Source of the DNA: Bacillota bacterium
GTDB lineage: Bacteria > Bacillota > Clostridia > DSM-8532
Assembly (NCBI GenBank): GCA_023415825.1
Contig: JAEZJF010000006.1
Location: forward strand, 310,001 to 374,000
Reading direction: 5' to 3'
DNA: 64,000 bases
Shown here: positions 40,297-49,301 of the stretch, piece after piece
Layout of the letters: every line of letters begins with the position of its first letter
How positions within the stretch are numbered: position 1 is the stretch's first letter
Program-made: the position numbers and the translations under genes
Notes under the pieces: generated by a model
Database searches by the model: none
Seen by the model: the letters and a program-made list of their open reading frames with translations, nothing else
What the model was told of the DNA's origin: nothing

Positions 40297-41466
40297 TTAA
40301 TGATGGAACAGCCGTAAGCCGGTAAAACACATCACCATTCCATAATTATTGCAGGCAGTGATGACTTCCTCATCCCGCACTGATCCTCCGGGTTGGGCGA
40401 CGAATTTAACATTGCTCATGGCTGCTCTGTCTATATTGTCCTTGAAAGGAATAAAGGCATCCGAGGAATAGGCCACACCGCCAAAGCCTTTAATCCATTC
40501 TGTTTTCTCCTTTGGGGTGAGCTTTTCGGGAACAACATCGAAAAGTGTTTCCCATTCCCTCAGCTCGACCTCAGTAGCATCATCCCGCAGGTATAGATCG
40601 ATTGCGTTATCCATTACAGGGTTTTTTAGTCCTTCCTTAAAGTGCATGGCCAGAACCTTGGGGTGTTGGCGAAGCATCCAGGTATCAGCCTTTCCTGCTG
40701 CCAGGCGTGTACAGTGAATTCTTGACTGTTGTCCTGCGCCACAGCCAATGACCTGTCCGTCATAGGCAAAGCAGATGGAATTGGACTGGGTGTATTTCAA
40801 GGTAATGGTGGCAATTAGAAGATCACGGATTCCTTCAGCAGTCAGATGCTTCTCCTCAGTTACAATCTCATTGAAGCTATCCTTGGTAATAATGGCATTA
40901 TTTCTCAACTGCTCAAGAGTTATACCAAAGATCTCTCGGCTTTCTATGTTTTCCGGGGTATAGCCGGGGTCCATCTGCATAATGACATAGCCACCTTTTT
41001 TCTTGGCTTTAAGCATCTCCAAGGCCTCGTTGTCATAAGAAGGAGCGATAATGCCATCTGAAACCTCTTTAGAAAGCAATTTGGCAGTTTCTACATCCAC
41101 CTTGTCGCTGATGGCGATGAAATCTCCAAAGGATGACACCCTGTCTGCCCCTCTTGCCCGGGCATAAGCTGAGGCAACAGGTGAAAGGGTTTGACCTTCA
41201 ATATGATAGGCTTTTTTAAGTATGTCGCTTAATGGGATGCCTACTGCGGCTCCTGCCGGGCTTACATGCTTGAAGGAGGTGGCCGCCGGAAGGCCAGTAG
41301 CTTCCTTAAGCTCTTTAACCAATTGCCAGGCATTAAGGGCGTCCGCAAAGTTTATGTAGCTCGGATTACCGTTTAGAATAGCAAGGGGAAGCTCCCCGTT
41401 TTTCATGTAAACTCTTGAAGGCTTCTGATGGGGATTGCACCCGTATTTAATAGTAAGCTCACGCAT
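40297..41466 (-). CDS. Stand-alone AICAR transformylase
   Basis: 389 residues; GGGAGGATCGGATACG precedes the ATG. It corresponds to the C-terminal half of bifunctional PurH: KYGCNPHQKPSRVYM, SFKHVSPAGAAVG (Lys-His pair of the active site), RGADRVSSFGDFIAISD, and a C-terminal AQPGGSVRDEEVI. It formylates AICAR with 10-formyl-THF in the ninth-to-tenth step of purine synthesis. The inosinicase (MGS-like) half is absent; its place is taken by the PurO-type gene 25 bases upstream. Both are in one operon. Confidence 0.92.
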   Translation of the reverse strand: MRELTIKYGCNPHQKPSRVYMKNGELPLAILNGNPSYINFADALNAWQLVKELKEATGLPAATSFKHVSPAGAAVGIPLSDILKKAYHIEGQTLSPVASAYARARGADRVSSFGDFIAISDKVDVETAKLLSKEVSDGIIAPSYDNEALEMLKAKKKGGYVIMQMDPGYTPENIESREIFGITLEQLRNNAIITKDSFNEIVTEEKHLTAEGIRDLLIATITLKYTQSNSICFAYDGQVIGCGAGQQSRIHCTRLAAGKADTWMLRQHPKVLAMHFKEGLKNPVMDNAIDLYLRDDATEVELREWETLFDVVPEKLTPKEKTEWIKGFGGVAYSSDAFIPFKDNIDRAAMSNVKFVAQPGGSVRDEEVITACNNYGMVMCFTGLRLFHH

Positions 41467-41491
41467 CGTATCCGATCCTCCCTGGATTAAA

Positions 41492-42211
41492 TCAAGCAGT
41501 ATGGTGGTTCTTAATCTTTATTTCAACATTTCCGGTTTTGATCTCAATTGTCTTGACCAAAAGCGAAATCCTGTTATCCGGATTGAGTAGCTCCCAATAG
41601 GCAGACAGGGCTTCCTCCGCACTGTCCGGAATGGGCATCAGATATGGCTCGCCGCTAAAAGAAGGCAAAACCTCGCCATCCTTCTCGTAAGTGTGAATGC
41701 AGTGCCCCTGACCGGGTATTGTCTTTTCATAATGGAAGAAGCTGCGAACACAGGTGTTGGGGTCTCCCCCCTGGGTTTTCAACAGTGCCAGTGAATAGAT
41801 GTTCTTTCCATCCAGTTGCATGATACCGGTGATTCTTGGGGTGAAGTTGGGAGCATCAGGTTCAAATTCCCGGGTCATTAGCGCCTCTTCAAAGCTTGAG
41901 CCTGTGCTGAGGTAGTCATACACCGTGTCGGTCTGATCCCCGTTAGAAATGATATGGAATGGGCCAAAAGCCTTTAACGGGTAGTATATGATAAGGGATG
42001 GGTCGGACAGCTTGCTCTCATCAAAAGCCTTTGTTCTTACAAAGCCGTTTTCCTCAATAAATATCCTGTTCCTGCTATTTTCGCTTCGACCCATAATCCA
42101 GTATATCTGAACGAGCTTTTCACCATTGGGGGTAACACCCAGTACAATGCCCCTGCCAGGGTATGTATTCCTCTTAAGGTTCTCTGCATTTCTTCTCGCA
42201 GTATTTATCAA
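41492..42211 (-). CDS. purO: PurO-type IMP cyclohydrolase
   Basis: 239 residues. The start is TTG at 42211, ten bases after AAGGAG. Features of the IMP_cyclohyd family: NTYPGRGIVLGVTPNGEKLVQIYWIMGRSENSRNRIF, DPSLIIYYPLKAFG, ISNGDQTDTVYD and EFEPDAPNFTPRITGI. PurO, first known from archaea, closes FAICAR to IMP. Its place directly before a transformylase without a PurH cyclohydrolase half fits a functional replacement. The gene symbol is used because of family and context. Confidence 0.88.
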   Translation of the reverse strand: MINTARRNAENLKRNTYPGRGIVLGVTPNGEKLVQIYWIMGRSENSRNRIFIEENGFVRTKAFDESKLSDPSLIIYYPLKAFGPFHIISNGDQTDTVYDYLSTGSSFEEALMTREFEPDAPNFTPRITGIMQLDGKNIYSLALLKTQGGDPNTCVRSFFHYEKTIPGQGHCIHTYEKDGEVLPSFSGEPYLMPIPDSAEEALSAYWELLNPDNRISLLVKTIEIKTGNVEIKIKNHHTA

Positions 42212-42345
42212 CTTCGGTGCACTCCTTCCTCGATTGACAATTATTAAACAAATACATTTTACATTAATTTCAGTGTCGCAACAAGGGTGAAACCTACCAA
42301 TAACACTGAGACAAGAGGGCAGATTTCTTGTCCGCTTAGTATGGA

Positions 42346-42388
42346 CTAAAATATTACTTCGGCTTCTATAGCCGAAGTTATATTTTAG
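42346..42388 (-). terminator. Terminator after DJ-1 gene
   Basis: CTAAAATATTACTTCGGCT-TCTAT-AGCCGAAGTTATATTTTAG: near-perfect 19-bp arms, A/T-rich on the outside, eight bases after the stop at 42396. Confidence 0.8.
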
Positions 42389-42395
42389 CCATTCC

Positions 42396-42947
42396 TTAAT
42401 GACTCCTGTAAATCATGGCCTTGCTTATTTTATCAGTCAGCTCATGGCCCTTAATAATTGAAAGAATGGCATAGGCAAACGCCAGGGACACTCCGGCCCC
42501 TCTTGCAGTGATGAAATTCTGGTCTACTACCACATCTTCATCGGTAACCTGTGCGCCTTCAAGATACTTCTCAAAGCCCGGATAGCAGGTTGCCTTGACC
42601 CCTTTATAAAAGCCCAGTTTGCCCGGTATTGAGGGTCCGGCACAGATAGCTGCCAGCAGCCCTTTTTTTACCTGATGCGCTTTCAGTAACTCAATAAGAG
42701 GCTTTGTGTTTTCCAACCCTTCAACCCCTCTGCCGCCTCCAGGCAGTACAATCATATCCTCCTGCTCAACCTTTACCTGATCAAGCATCATATCGGCAAT
42801 GACTTGGATATTTCGGGCACTTGCAACAGTTTTTTCGTCCTTAACAGAGACCATTATTGTCTCAACCTCACCGCGCCTCAGCACATCCACTGCCGTTAAA
42901 GCTTCTATTTCCTCAAAACCGTCTGCCAGCATAACATAAACCTTCAT
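42396..42947 (-). CDS. DJ-1/PfpI-family protein
   Basis: 183 residues from the ATG at 42947. DJ-1 fold: KVYVMLADGFEEIEALTAVDVLRRG, IVLPGGGRG, nucleophile elbow AAICAGPSI (Cys about 102), ATCYPGFEKYL, TARGAGVSLAFAYAIL. Family members include glyoxalase III, deglycase and chaperone-like proteins; the active-site Cys and a nearby Glu (GFEE) are kept. It is close to the ThiJ/YajL-like branch. It follows the purine genes without being part of that operon. Confidence 0.9.
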   Translation of the reverse strand: MKVYVMLADGFEEIEALTAVDVLRRGEVETIMVSVKDEKTVASARNIQVIADMMLDQVKVEQEDMIVLPGGGRGVEGLENTKPLIELLKAHQVKKGLLAAICAGPSIPGKLGFYKGVKATCYPGFEKYLEGAQVTDEDVVVDQNFITARGAGVSLAFAYAILSIIKGHELTDKISKAMIYRSH

Positions 42948-43121
42948 ATCCCTTACATCCTTTCCTTCCGTTATCCCAGTTCTATTCCTCTCAAAAGATC
43001 TACTCCTATTATAGACCAATTGTCTGATACACAAAAGTTATTCCAACTGAAGTTCTAGCCTGTCCCCTTCGACACATTCGGCATATATATGTATAAGAGG
43101 TATTTTGGAGATGATAATAAA

Positions 43122-43895
43122 ATGAATATATTGGATTTCCAAAAGGCTATGAAATACATTGGGGTTTATAAAGGTAAAGTCGACAATTCCCCCGGCCCCC
43201 AGACAAAGGCGGCGGCCGAGGAATGCTTAAAGATTATTCAACAAATTCTCGGTAGCGGCGGCAATCCTAAGCCACCACCCTTTACCTATGAAGTAATCGG
43301 AACCACCCATGTTGTCAGGGTTGATCCCATGGACATGAGGGCCGAGATCGTCAATAAAGCTACAAAGTCAATCTTTAACCGGAAGAATTTAGCCAACTGC
43401 AATTTCTTTTCGGGAAGCAAGGTTATCGGGTGGCTTATTTCCGAGGGTAAAGTACTCGCCGAACGGCATGAATACCTTACCTGGAAAGGAAACCCCAAAG
43501 GCACGCTTATTGTTTACAAGAATGGACAGGTTGAAGCAGGGTGGAAATGGGATTCGGATATTGCCCCTGTAGTAAACGACATCTGGTTTTGCGTTCAGGG
43601 ATTCAACCTGTTCCCGGAAGACATGACTGTCAGGCAAGGCGTCGCAAGAGAAGGATTTGTTTTGGACGAGGTTGCTTATGAAACAAACCGCATTTCAATT
43701 GGATACGATAAGAAGAATATAGTGATTGCCGTCAGGACAAAGACCGACGGCGAGAGAGCTGCAGCAACCATGATGAACCTTGGGTGCACCGGCAATGCAA
43801 TTGGCCTCGATAGCGGAGGCTCCTGCAATTTGAGAGTTGACGGAAAGGACTATTTCATAACCTCACGGGTACTTCCCGCTATTATGTACTGGTGA
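43122..43895 (+). CDS. Phosphodiester glycosidase-like (NAGPA) protein with N-terminal PG-binding-like segment
   Basis: 257 residues from the ATG at 43122; GGAG is 11 bases upstream, and an alternative ATG at 43089 has no site. Residues about 1-45 (ILDFQKAMKYIGVYKGKVDNSPGPQTKAA) resemble a peptidoglycan-binding repeat. After a Pro-rich linker comes a phosphodiester-glycosidase domain with the signature IGLDSGGSCNLRV near the end. No signal peptide is visible. It may trim wall polymers if exported, but the route is unclear. It converges with the sugar importer permease. Confidence 0.8.
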   Translation: MNILDFQKAMKYIGVYKGKVDNSPGPQTKAAAEECLKIIQQILGSGGNPKPPPFTYEVIGTTHVVRVDPMDMRAEIVNKATKSIFNRKNLANCNFFSGSKVIGWLISEGKVLAERHEYLTWKGNPKGTLIVYKNGQVEAGWKWDSDIAPVVNDIWFCVQGFNLFPEDMTVRQGVAREGFVLDEVAYETNRISIGYDKKNIVIAVRTKTDGERAAATMMNLGCTGNAIGLDSGGSCNLRVDGKDYFITSRVLPAIMYW

Positions 43896-43910
43896 TGAAG
43901 CATTCTCCTG

Positions 43911-44822
43911 TTACTCTTTGACGCTTCCGATCGTAAGGCCTGTGATAAAAAATTTCTGCAGGAATGGGTAAAGGCATATAATGGGCACAGAGGCCACGAT
44001 GGTAATGGCAGCCCTAATAGACAAAGGGGTCACCATATTTTGGCTTGTTGATGAGCTTGCCCCGATACCTGCTGCCATAGCAGGATTGTTGTTGGCATTT
44101 AATGTCGAGGATAGCAGTTTCATCAGCTCATACTGAAGGGTGCTCAATTCCTCCTTGGATGAATTGTAGAGAAAGGTATCAAACCAGGAATTCCAGGAAC
44201 CAACCGCGACAAACAGAGCCACAATGGCTAGAACAGGCTTGCACATGGGTAAAATGATTTGCATGGCAATTCTAAAGTCACCTGCTCCATCAATGCGGGC
44301 TGATTCAACCAGGCTGTCCGGCAGCTTCAGGATATAGGTTCTGACGACGATGACATTAAAAGCATGGATCAAATTGGGCACGATATAAACTAAAAAGCTG
44401 TTGTTAAGCACCAAGGATTTAATAAGAAAATAATTGGGAATAAGCCCTGCATTGAAATACATGGTAAGAACAAAAAGCACTGTAATGGGCTTTCTGAAAA
44501 TATATTCCTTCCTCGAAAGCGTATAGGCAAGAATGGAAGTTAAAAACAAGTTGAGCACTGTTGCTATTACCGTTCTGGCAACTGAAATATAAAAGGCATG
44601 GAACACGGTGCCGGTATAGAAGACCGCCTTGTAGTTTTGGATGGAAAACATTCTTGGCCATAGATATATTCCCCCGCGGATGGTGTCCATACCATTATTG
44701 AAAGAAATAGCAACTGTATTGAGAAAAGGATAAAGCATGATGACCGAGACACAAATCATGAATACCCCATTGAAAGTATTAAAGATTAACTCACCTATCT
44801 GCAATGATTTTCGCTTTATCAC
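43911..44822 (-). CDS. Sugar ABC permease, LplC/YtcP type
   Basis: 303 residues. The start is GTG at 44822 after AAGGAGGTTCCACG. Six helices with the EAA loop ESARIDGAGDFRIAMQIILPMCKPVLA, then VALFVAVGSWNSWFDTFLY, typical of MalG-like carbohydrate permeases. The N-terminal region reads FNGVFMICVSVIMLYPFLNTVAISF. Its partner is the permease 12 bases upstream. No ATPase gene is nearby, so a shared MsmX-type ATPase elsewhere is expected, as in other Lpl/Yte importers. Confidence 0.92.
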   Translation of the reverse strand: MIKRKSLQIGELIFNTFNGVFMICVSVIMLYPFLNTVAISFNNGMDTIRGGIYLWPRMFSIQNYKAVFYTGTVFHAFYISVARTVIATVLNLFLTSILAYTLSRKEYIFRKPITVLFVLTMYFNAGLIPNYFLIKSLVLNNSFLVYIVPNLIHAFNVIVVRTYILKLPDSLVESARIDGAGDFRIAMQIILPMCKPVLAIVALFVAVGSWNSWFDTFLYNSSKEELSTLQYELMKLLSSTLNANNNPAMAAGIGASSSTSQNMVTPLSIRAAITIVASVPIICLYPFLQKFFITGLTIGSVKE

Positions 44823-44834
44823 CGTGGAACCTCC

Positions 44835-45809
44835 TTAAATCAGCCTTTCTTCTCCTACCTTTTTAGCGACGAAATTGGCGGTAAATAGCATGATGATATT
44901 GATAGCGCTTGTAAACATACCTGCTGCGGTTGCAAAAGAAAAGTTAAACTGTCTGATACCATACTTTAAGACATAAATGTCAATTGTATCGGAAAAATCC
45001 GATACAAGACCATTACCCAGCAGGTATTGAATTTCAAAACCTGCATCCGTTACACGTCCGATTGCCATAATGAGCAGAATGATAAAGGTTGATTTAATTC
45101 CGGGCAGTGTAATATGTCTCATTTTTCGCCACCGGCCTGCCCCGTCTATCTCAGCCGCTTCATAAAGGGCCGGATCAATAGCAGCAATAGCACCCAGATA
45201 AATGATGGTATTCCATCCCAGCTCCTTCCAAACATTGGAGAGACCAACAATACCCCAAAAATACTTTCCCTCGTTAAGCCATTGGATGGGCGCGTCAATA
45301 ATTCCAAATTGCATGAGGACGATATTAACTATTCCACCCTCGGAGGAAAGACTCATGGATACGAGTCCTGTTACAATAACCCATGACAGAAAATGAGGCA
45401 GATATGAAATGGTCTGAAAGACACGTTTAAAAAAGATGTTTTTTACTTCATTGAGAAGAAGGGCAAGAATGATTGCTGTTATAAAGCCAAGGATAATATT
45501 AATGAGACTCATACAAAGGGTGTTTCTAAATACACGGTGAAAATTCTGATCTTTGAATAGAAATTTGAAATTGTCCAATCCAACCCATTTCTGCTCAAAG
45601 AAGGTTTTGGCGGGCTTGAAGTTCTGGAAAGCCATTGTCCAGCCCCAAATCGGTAAATACGAGAAAATAAAAACATAAATGAGCAGGGGCACAGACATGA
45701 AGATAAGCTGCTTTTGGTTGGAAATGGTCTTTATGTATTGACTTAGCGGGCGGCCACTTTTTTTATACCCTTTTTCGTTCTCAGCCGTTAGAATATCTTG
45801 ATTTGCCAT
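44835..45809 (-). CDS. Sugar ABC permease, LplB/YteP type
   Basis: 324 residues; CCGGAGGCTTT precedes the ATG. Six helices with the EAA motif YEAAEIDGAGRWRKMRHITLPGIKSTF. The long N-terminus before helix 1 and the SYLPIWGWTMAFQNFKPAK loop are typical of LplB-like proteins, which import oligosaccharides. It heterodimerises with the following permease and receives substrate from the lipoprotein at 45898. Confidence 0.92.
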   Translation of the reverse strand: MANQDILTAENEKGYKKSGRPLSQYIKTISNQKQLIFMSVPLLIYVFIFSYLPIWGWTMAFQNFKPAKTFFEQKWVGLDNFKFLFKDQNFHRVFRNTLCMSLINIILGFITAIILALLLNEVKNIFFKRVFQTISYLPHFLSWVIVTGLVSMSLSSEGGIVNIVLMQFGIIDAPIQWLNEGKYFWGIVGLSNVWKELGWNTIIYLGAIAAIDPALYEAAEIDGAGRWRKMRHITLPGIKSTFIILLIMAIGRVTDAGFEIQYLLGNGLVSDFSDTIDIYVLKYGIRQFNFSFATAAGMFTSAINIIMLFTANFVAKKVGEERLI

Positions 45810-45897
45810 AAAGCCTCCGGTCAGTTGTGTGTGAGTTCACAAGAGGGCATTGGAGCATAACGTATATGCTCCAATGCTGCAATCATGTTAAGTTTAG

Positions 45898-47604
45898 TTA
45901 TTTCCAGTTTTCCGCTCTCCATTTGAGCTGGTCGTTGATTCGGTCAACATAGGCTTTAATATCACATTTGTGAAGCTCCTTGATATATTCTGCCCAGGCA
46001 CTCTCAAATTGGCTAGGTTCAGCCAGAATAACTCTGGGCAAATAACTTCTTCCTATATCAGAAAGCTGCGTGTCGGCTAAGCTGGCTGGCGAACCGTCGA
46101 CCAAATCAATTTGCCAAGCTGGATAGGACACACGGTTTTCAGGAGGCGGGCTTAAGAAATCGGTCCAGGTCGAATAGCCATAGGCCTTTAGAAATTGCTT
46201 ATCATAATCTTTAAGGGATTCATAGAATTCCTTGGGCTGGAAGCCGGGTGTGCACGTATTACCGTTGGCGAAGGTACCTTCCATCTTTGGTCCGTAATAC
46301 CAAAGTGTGTAAGCTTGATTTGCCAGTCTCCATGACTGATCGTTATAATCGTCCCGTTGTTTCTGATTTCTGTAATAGACGCGGTTGGCATCTACCAGAT
46401 AGTCTTCATTCTCAATTCCCCATCCGAGTATCGTTTGCCATTCCTCGGTCACAAGGGCATCAAAGAATTGAATGGTCCTTACGGAATCTTTACATTTCTT
46501 TGTGATGGCAAAGCCCGTGTTGACATTGAGCGGTGGTCTGTCCTGATAATAATCCTGAATGCTCTCGTCAAAGACTATGGGAAGCGGTGCATAAGCTCTT
46601 TCAACCAAACCCTGCTGAATGAGTGATAATTCAGCATTGTTAAAGTTCCAGTGCTGGTCAAACATTCCCAGTACACGACCGCTGGATAATTTGGCTATAT
46701 ATTGATCAAAAGTGAGGGTAAAGGACTCGGGGTCAATCAGGCCTTTTGCATTCACTTCATTAAGCTTCTTGTAGTAACGTTTTGCGTAATCTTTATCCCA
46801 GAAAAATTCCGCTACGTTGGTATTATAGTCTACTACGACACCACCGTCATTGGGATGACCGATCAGGTGCTCGGGAGGATTCTTCAGACAGAAGTCACGC
46901 CAGCCCTCTGACAGAATTTCAAATCCGATTGTGGGTTGTCCGTTGATGGTAGGATATTTAGCCTTATATTGTTCAATGAGATCAAAGTATTGATCCAGAG
47001 TTTTTACTTTTGGATATCCAAATTCGGCCAGAACAGCTTTCTGAATCCAGAAGGCCGGGCCTTCCCAAATATTAGTCTTGTATTCACCATAGTATCGGCC
47101 ATAATTTGGCATAACATAGAAATGGCCGTCAGAACTGTCTTTTGCCTTGCTTAAAACGGGTTCATAATGACTTTGCAGGTTTGGTGCATTTTGTGAAATC
47201 AAATCCTCAAGCGGAACAACTGCTCCTGCCCCGACAAATTTAGCCACACTGTCGGAATCAATGAATACAACGTCCGGCAAGTCGTCTCCGGCAAGCATAA
47301 CACCAATTTTCTGATCCTTGTCGCCTACCAAAAATTCAAATTTGATTGAAACGCCAAGCTTTTCCTTGATAAGCTTGTAGATTTTGTTATCAGGAGTTGG
47401 AGCCTGCCCTGGATCAGAGATGAAAAAGCTGATTTCGATGGGTTTAAGATCAGGGGCTTTGGTGCCTTCAGTTTCAGCAGGAGTATTAGTCGGTGTGGGA
47501 TTATTGGCAGGAGTGCTGTTGGAGCCGCAGCCAGTGAGTATAAAACAAATAGCCAGAACCACACCAAAAACCCTAGCAAATAGACCTCTCTTTTTGCCAA
47601 ACAT
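45898..47604 (-). CDS. Extracellular sugar-binding lipoprotein, LplA-like
   Basis: 568 residues; AAAGGAGGAAACAAA precedes the ATG. A signal peptide and lipobox (FILTG|C) are followed by a Thr/Pro/Asn linker. The mature protein opens PIEISFFISDPGQAPTPDNKIYKLIKEKLG and includes LAGDDLPDVVFIDSD, typical of the large (about 55-60 kDa) LplA/YtcQ binding proteins for uronate or rhamnogalacturonan-type oligosaccharides. The substrate cannot be told apart from sequence. It is the first gene of the transport part; the regulator genes lie 126 bases upstream on the same strand. Confidence 0.92.
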   Translation of the reverse strand: MFGKKRGLFARVFGVVLAICFILTGCGSNSTPANNPTPTNTPAETEGTKAPDLKPIEISFFISDPGQAPTPDNKIYKLIKEKLGVSIKFEFLVGDKDQKIGVMLAGDDLPDVVFIDSDSVAKFVGAGAVVPLEDLISQNAPNLQSHYEPVLSKAKDSSDGHFYVMPNYGRYYGEYKTNIWEGPAFWIQKAVLAEFGYPKVKTLDQYFDLIEQYKAKYPTINGQPTIGFEILSEGWRDFCLKNPPEHLIGHPNDGGVVVDYNTNVAEFFWDKDYAKRYYKKLNEVNAKGLIDPESFTLTFDQYIAKLSSGRVLGMFDQHWNFNNAELSLIQQGLVERAYAPLPIVFDESIQDYYQDRPPLNVNTGFAITKKCKDSVRTIQFFDALVTEEWQTILGWGIENEDYLVDANRVYYRNQKQRDDYNDQSWRLANQAYTLWYYGPKMEGTFANGNTCTPGFQPKEFYESLKDYDKQFLKAYGYSTWTDFLSPPPENRVSYPAWQIDLVDGSPASLADTQLSDIGRSYLPRVILAEPSQFESAWAEYIKELHKCDIKAYVDRINDQLKWRAENWK

Positions 47605-47729
47605 TTTGTTTCCTCCTTTGACATACTTAATGGGCTAACACTATTTTAGTGTTCTAACTTCATTTTAATTTTTATGGCGGAGAGTTCAATTTCTGAAAAT
47701 ACAGAATAACTACCTAAAAATTTTAGTTC

Positions 47730-49301
47730 TTACTTTTTTATGTGGTTTCTGTAATCGGTCGGTTTCATGGAAAAAGACTTATAGAATTGCTCCAGAAAGT
47801 TGTTGTACGTGCCGTATCCCAGTTCAACAGCTATTTCATGCACTTTCATATCGGTATCGGACAGAAGCTGCTTAGCCTTTTCCATTCGCAATTTATGGAG
47901 ATATTCATTAAAGCTACACCCAAACCATTTATTAATCAGATGTCCCAGATACGTGGGATGAATGAACAGATTACCGGCAATTTCACGAATGGTCAGGCTC
48001 CTGTTAAAGTTGTTCCGAATATACTCCTCCACCTTTTTCATATTGGAATGAGCGTCTTGTGTTTTGAGCAGGGTTGTATAATCCAAAAGACTCTTGATGT
48101 ATTCAATCAGGACGATTTCCAACTCATTAAGCGAAAGCCGGGCGTCCAATATACGATAGATTTCCCTTGACTGAGGAAAGCCCTCAAAGCTTCCTCCCAT
48201 GCTTCTCAATATGGATAGGCTTTTATAAAAGATGTTGATAATATGCATCTCTACGATTTCAGGAGCGGTATATATTTCATGGAAGGTTCGAAACATCTCC
48301 TGTGTGTATTTCAAAACACTTGCTTGATCAAGACTTTCAAGCGCATTAAGCAATAAATCCAGAGAATGCATATTTCCAAATTGATAACATAGAGATCTGT
48401 TTTCGAGCTCCCTGAAGAACAGTATGCTTCCGGGTCGGCTGAAAAATCGGTATTCCAGCGCGGCTTCTGCTTCATTCATCGAAACTGACAGGCGCTCAAC
48501 ATCCCTAACCGGATTTCCCACAGACAAATAGAAGCCTTGCGGAAATAACTCGTTCAGTATTTCTTTAACTTCATTCATCAAAAAGTTAGTTGCGGTTTCC
48601 TTTATGCAGCAGAAAATGATTCCATAAAGACCATTGCCGTAAAGCATGGTCAATATTAACCGGTCTTTGCTCGTAATACGCTGAAATGCGATCTTAAGAT
48701 CATCATAGGTCTTTAAGTCATTTTCTTTTTCATGATTTGTATCATTAATTCTTTTTGGTATATCAAGAATTGCACCTGTCCATTCAGCCATTCTGTAGGA
48801 TATATCCAACGGCCAATTGGCATGAATCATTTTCTGATCCATGCTCCCTTCGAGCAAGCTGGCGAAAAACAGACTCAGCTCGGTTTCGGTGCTTTCTTTT
48901 TTTATACGTTTCAATTCCTCCCGCTGTTCCAGCTCCTGAAGCACTTTCACCAATAATTCAGTGAGATCCTCCCTGAATACAGGCTTCAGAATGTAGTGGC
49001 GGATACCCAACTGCAAGGCCCTTTTTGCATAATCAAAATCATCATAACCGCTGACAAGAATAAAACTCGTATCACTGTCGACATTATTAAAAACCTTTTT
49101 TATTAGCTCCAGGCCGTCCATATCAGGCATTCTGATATCTGTCACAATCAAATCAGGGCGTATTTTATCCGCAGCAATTAAAGCTTCATCCCCATTTTCG
49201 CATTCACCCGAAATGATAAAGCCGTAATCTTCCCAATCTGCTGCAATTTTGACAGCTTCTCGCGCCATAGGTTCGTCGTCCACAATCAATACTTTAAACA
49301 T
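47730..49301 (-). CDS. AraC-type response regulator, YesN-like (proximal)
   Basis: 523 residues from the ATG at 49301 after GATGGAGGATTGC. Receiver domain: VLIVDDEPMAREAVKI, phospho-Asp in VTDIRMPDMDGLE, SGYDDF, Lys in LKPVFREDL. A long middle region of unknown fold precedes a C-terminal AraC HTH pair: IRNNFNRSLTIREIAGNLFIHPTYLGHLIN and IAVELGYGTYNNFLEQFYKSF. It should activate the sugar importer after phosphorylation by the overlapping YesM-like kinase. Confidence 0.92.
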   Translation of the reverse strand: MFKVLIVDDEPMAREAVKIAADWEDYGFIISGECENGDEALIAADKIRPDLIVTDIRMPDMDGLELIKKVFNNVDSDTSFILVSGYDDFDYAKRALQLGIRHYILKPVFREDLTELLVKVLQELEQREELKRIKKESTETELSLFFASLLEGSMDQKMIHANWPLDISYRMAEWTGAILDIPKRINDTNHEKENDLKTYDDLKIAFQRITSKDRLILTMLYGNGLYGIIFCCIKETATNFLMNEVKEILNELFPQGFYLSVGNPVRDVERLSVSMNEAEAALEYRFFSRPGSILFFRELENRSLCYQFGNMHSLDLLLNALESLDQASVLKYTQEMFRTFHEIYTAPEIVEMHIINIFYKSLSILRSMGGSFEGFPQSREIYRILDARLSLNELEIVLIEYIKSLLDYTTLLKTQDAHSNMKKVEEYIRNNFNRSLTIREIAGNLFIHPTYLGHLINKWFGCSFNEYLHKLRMEKAKQLLSDTDMKVHEIAVELGYGTYNNFLEQFYKSFSMKPTDYRNHIKK

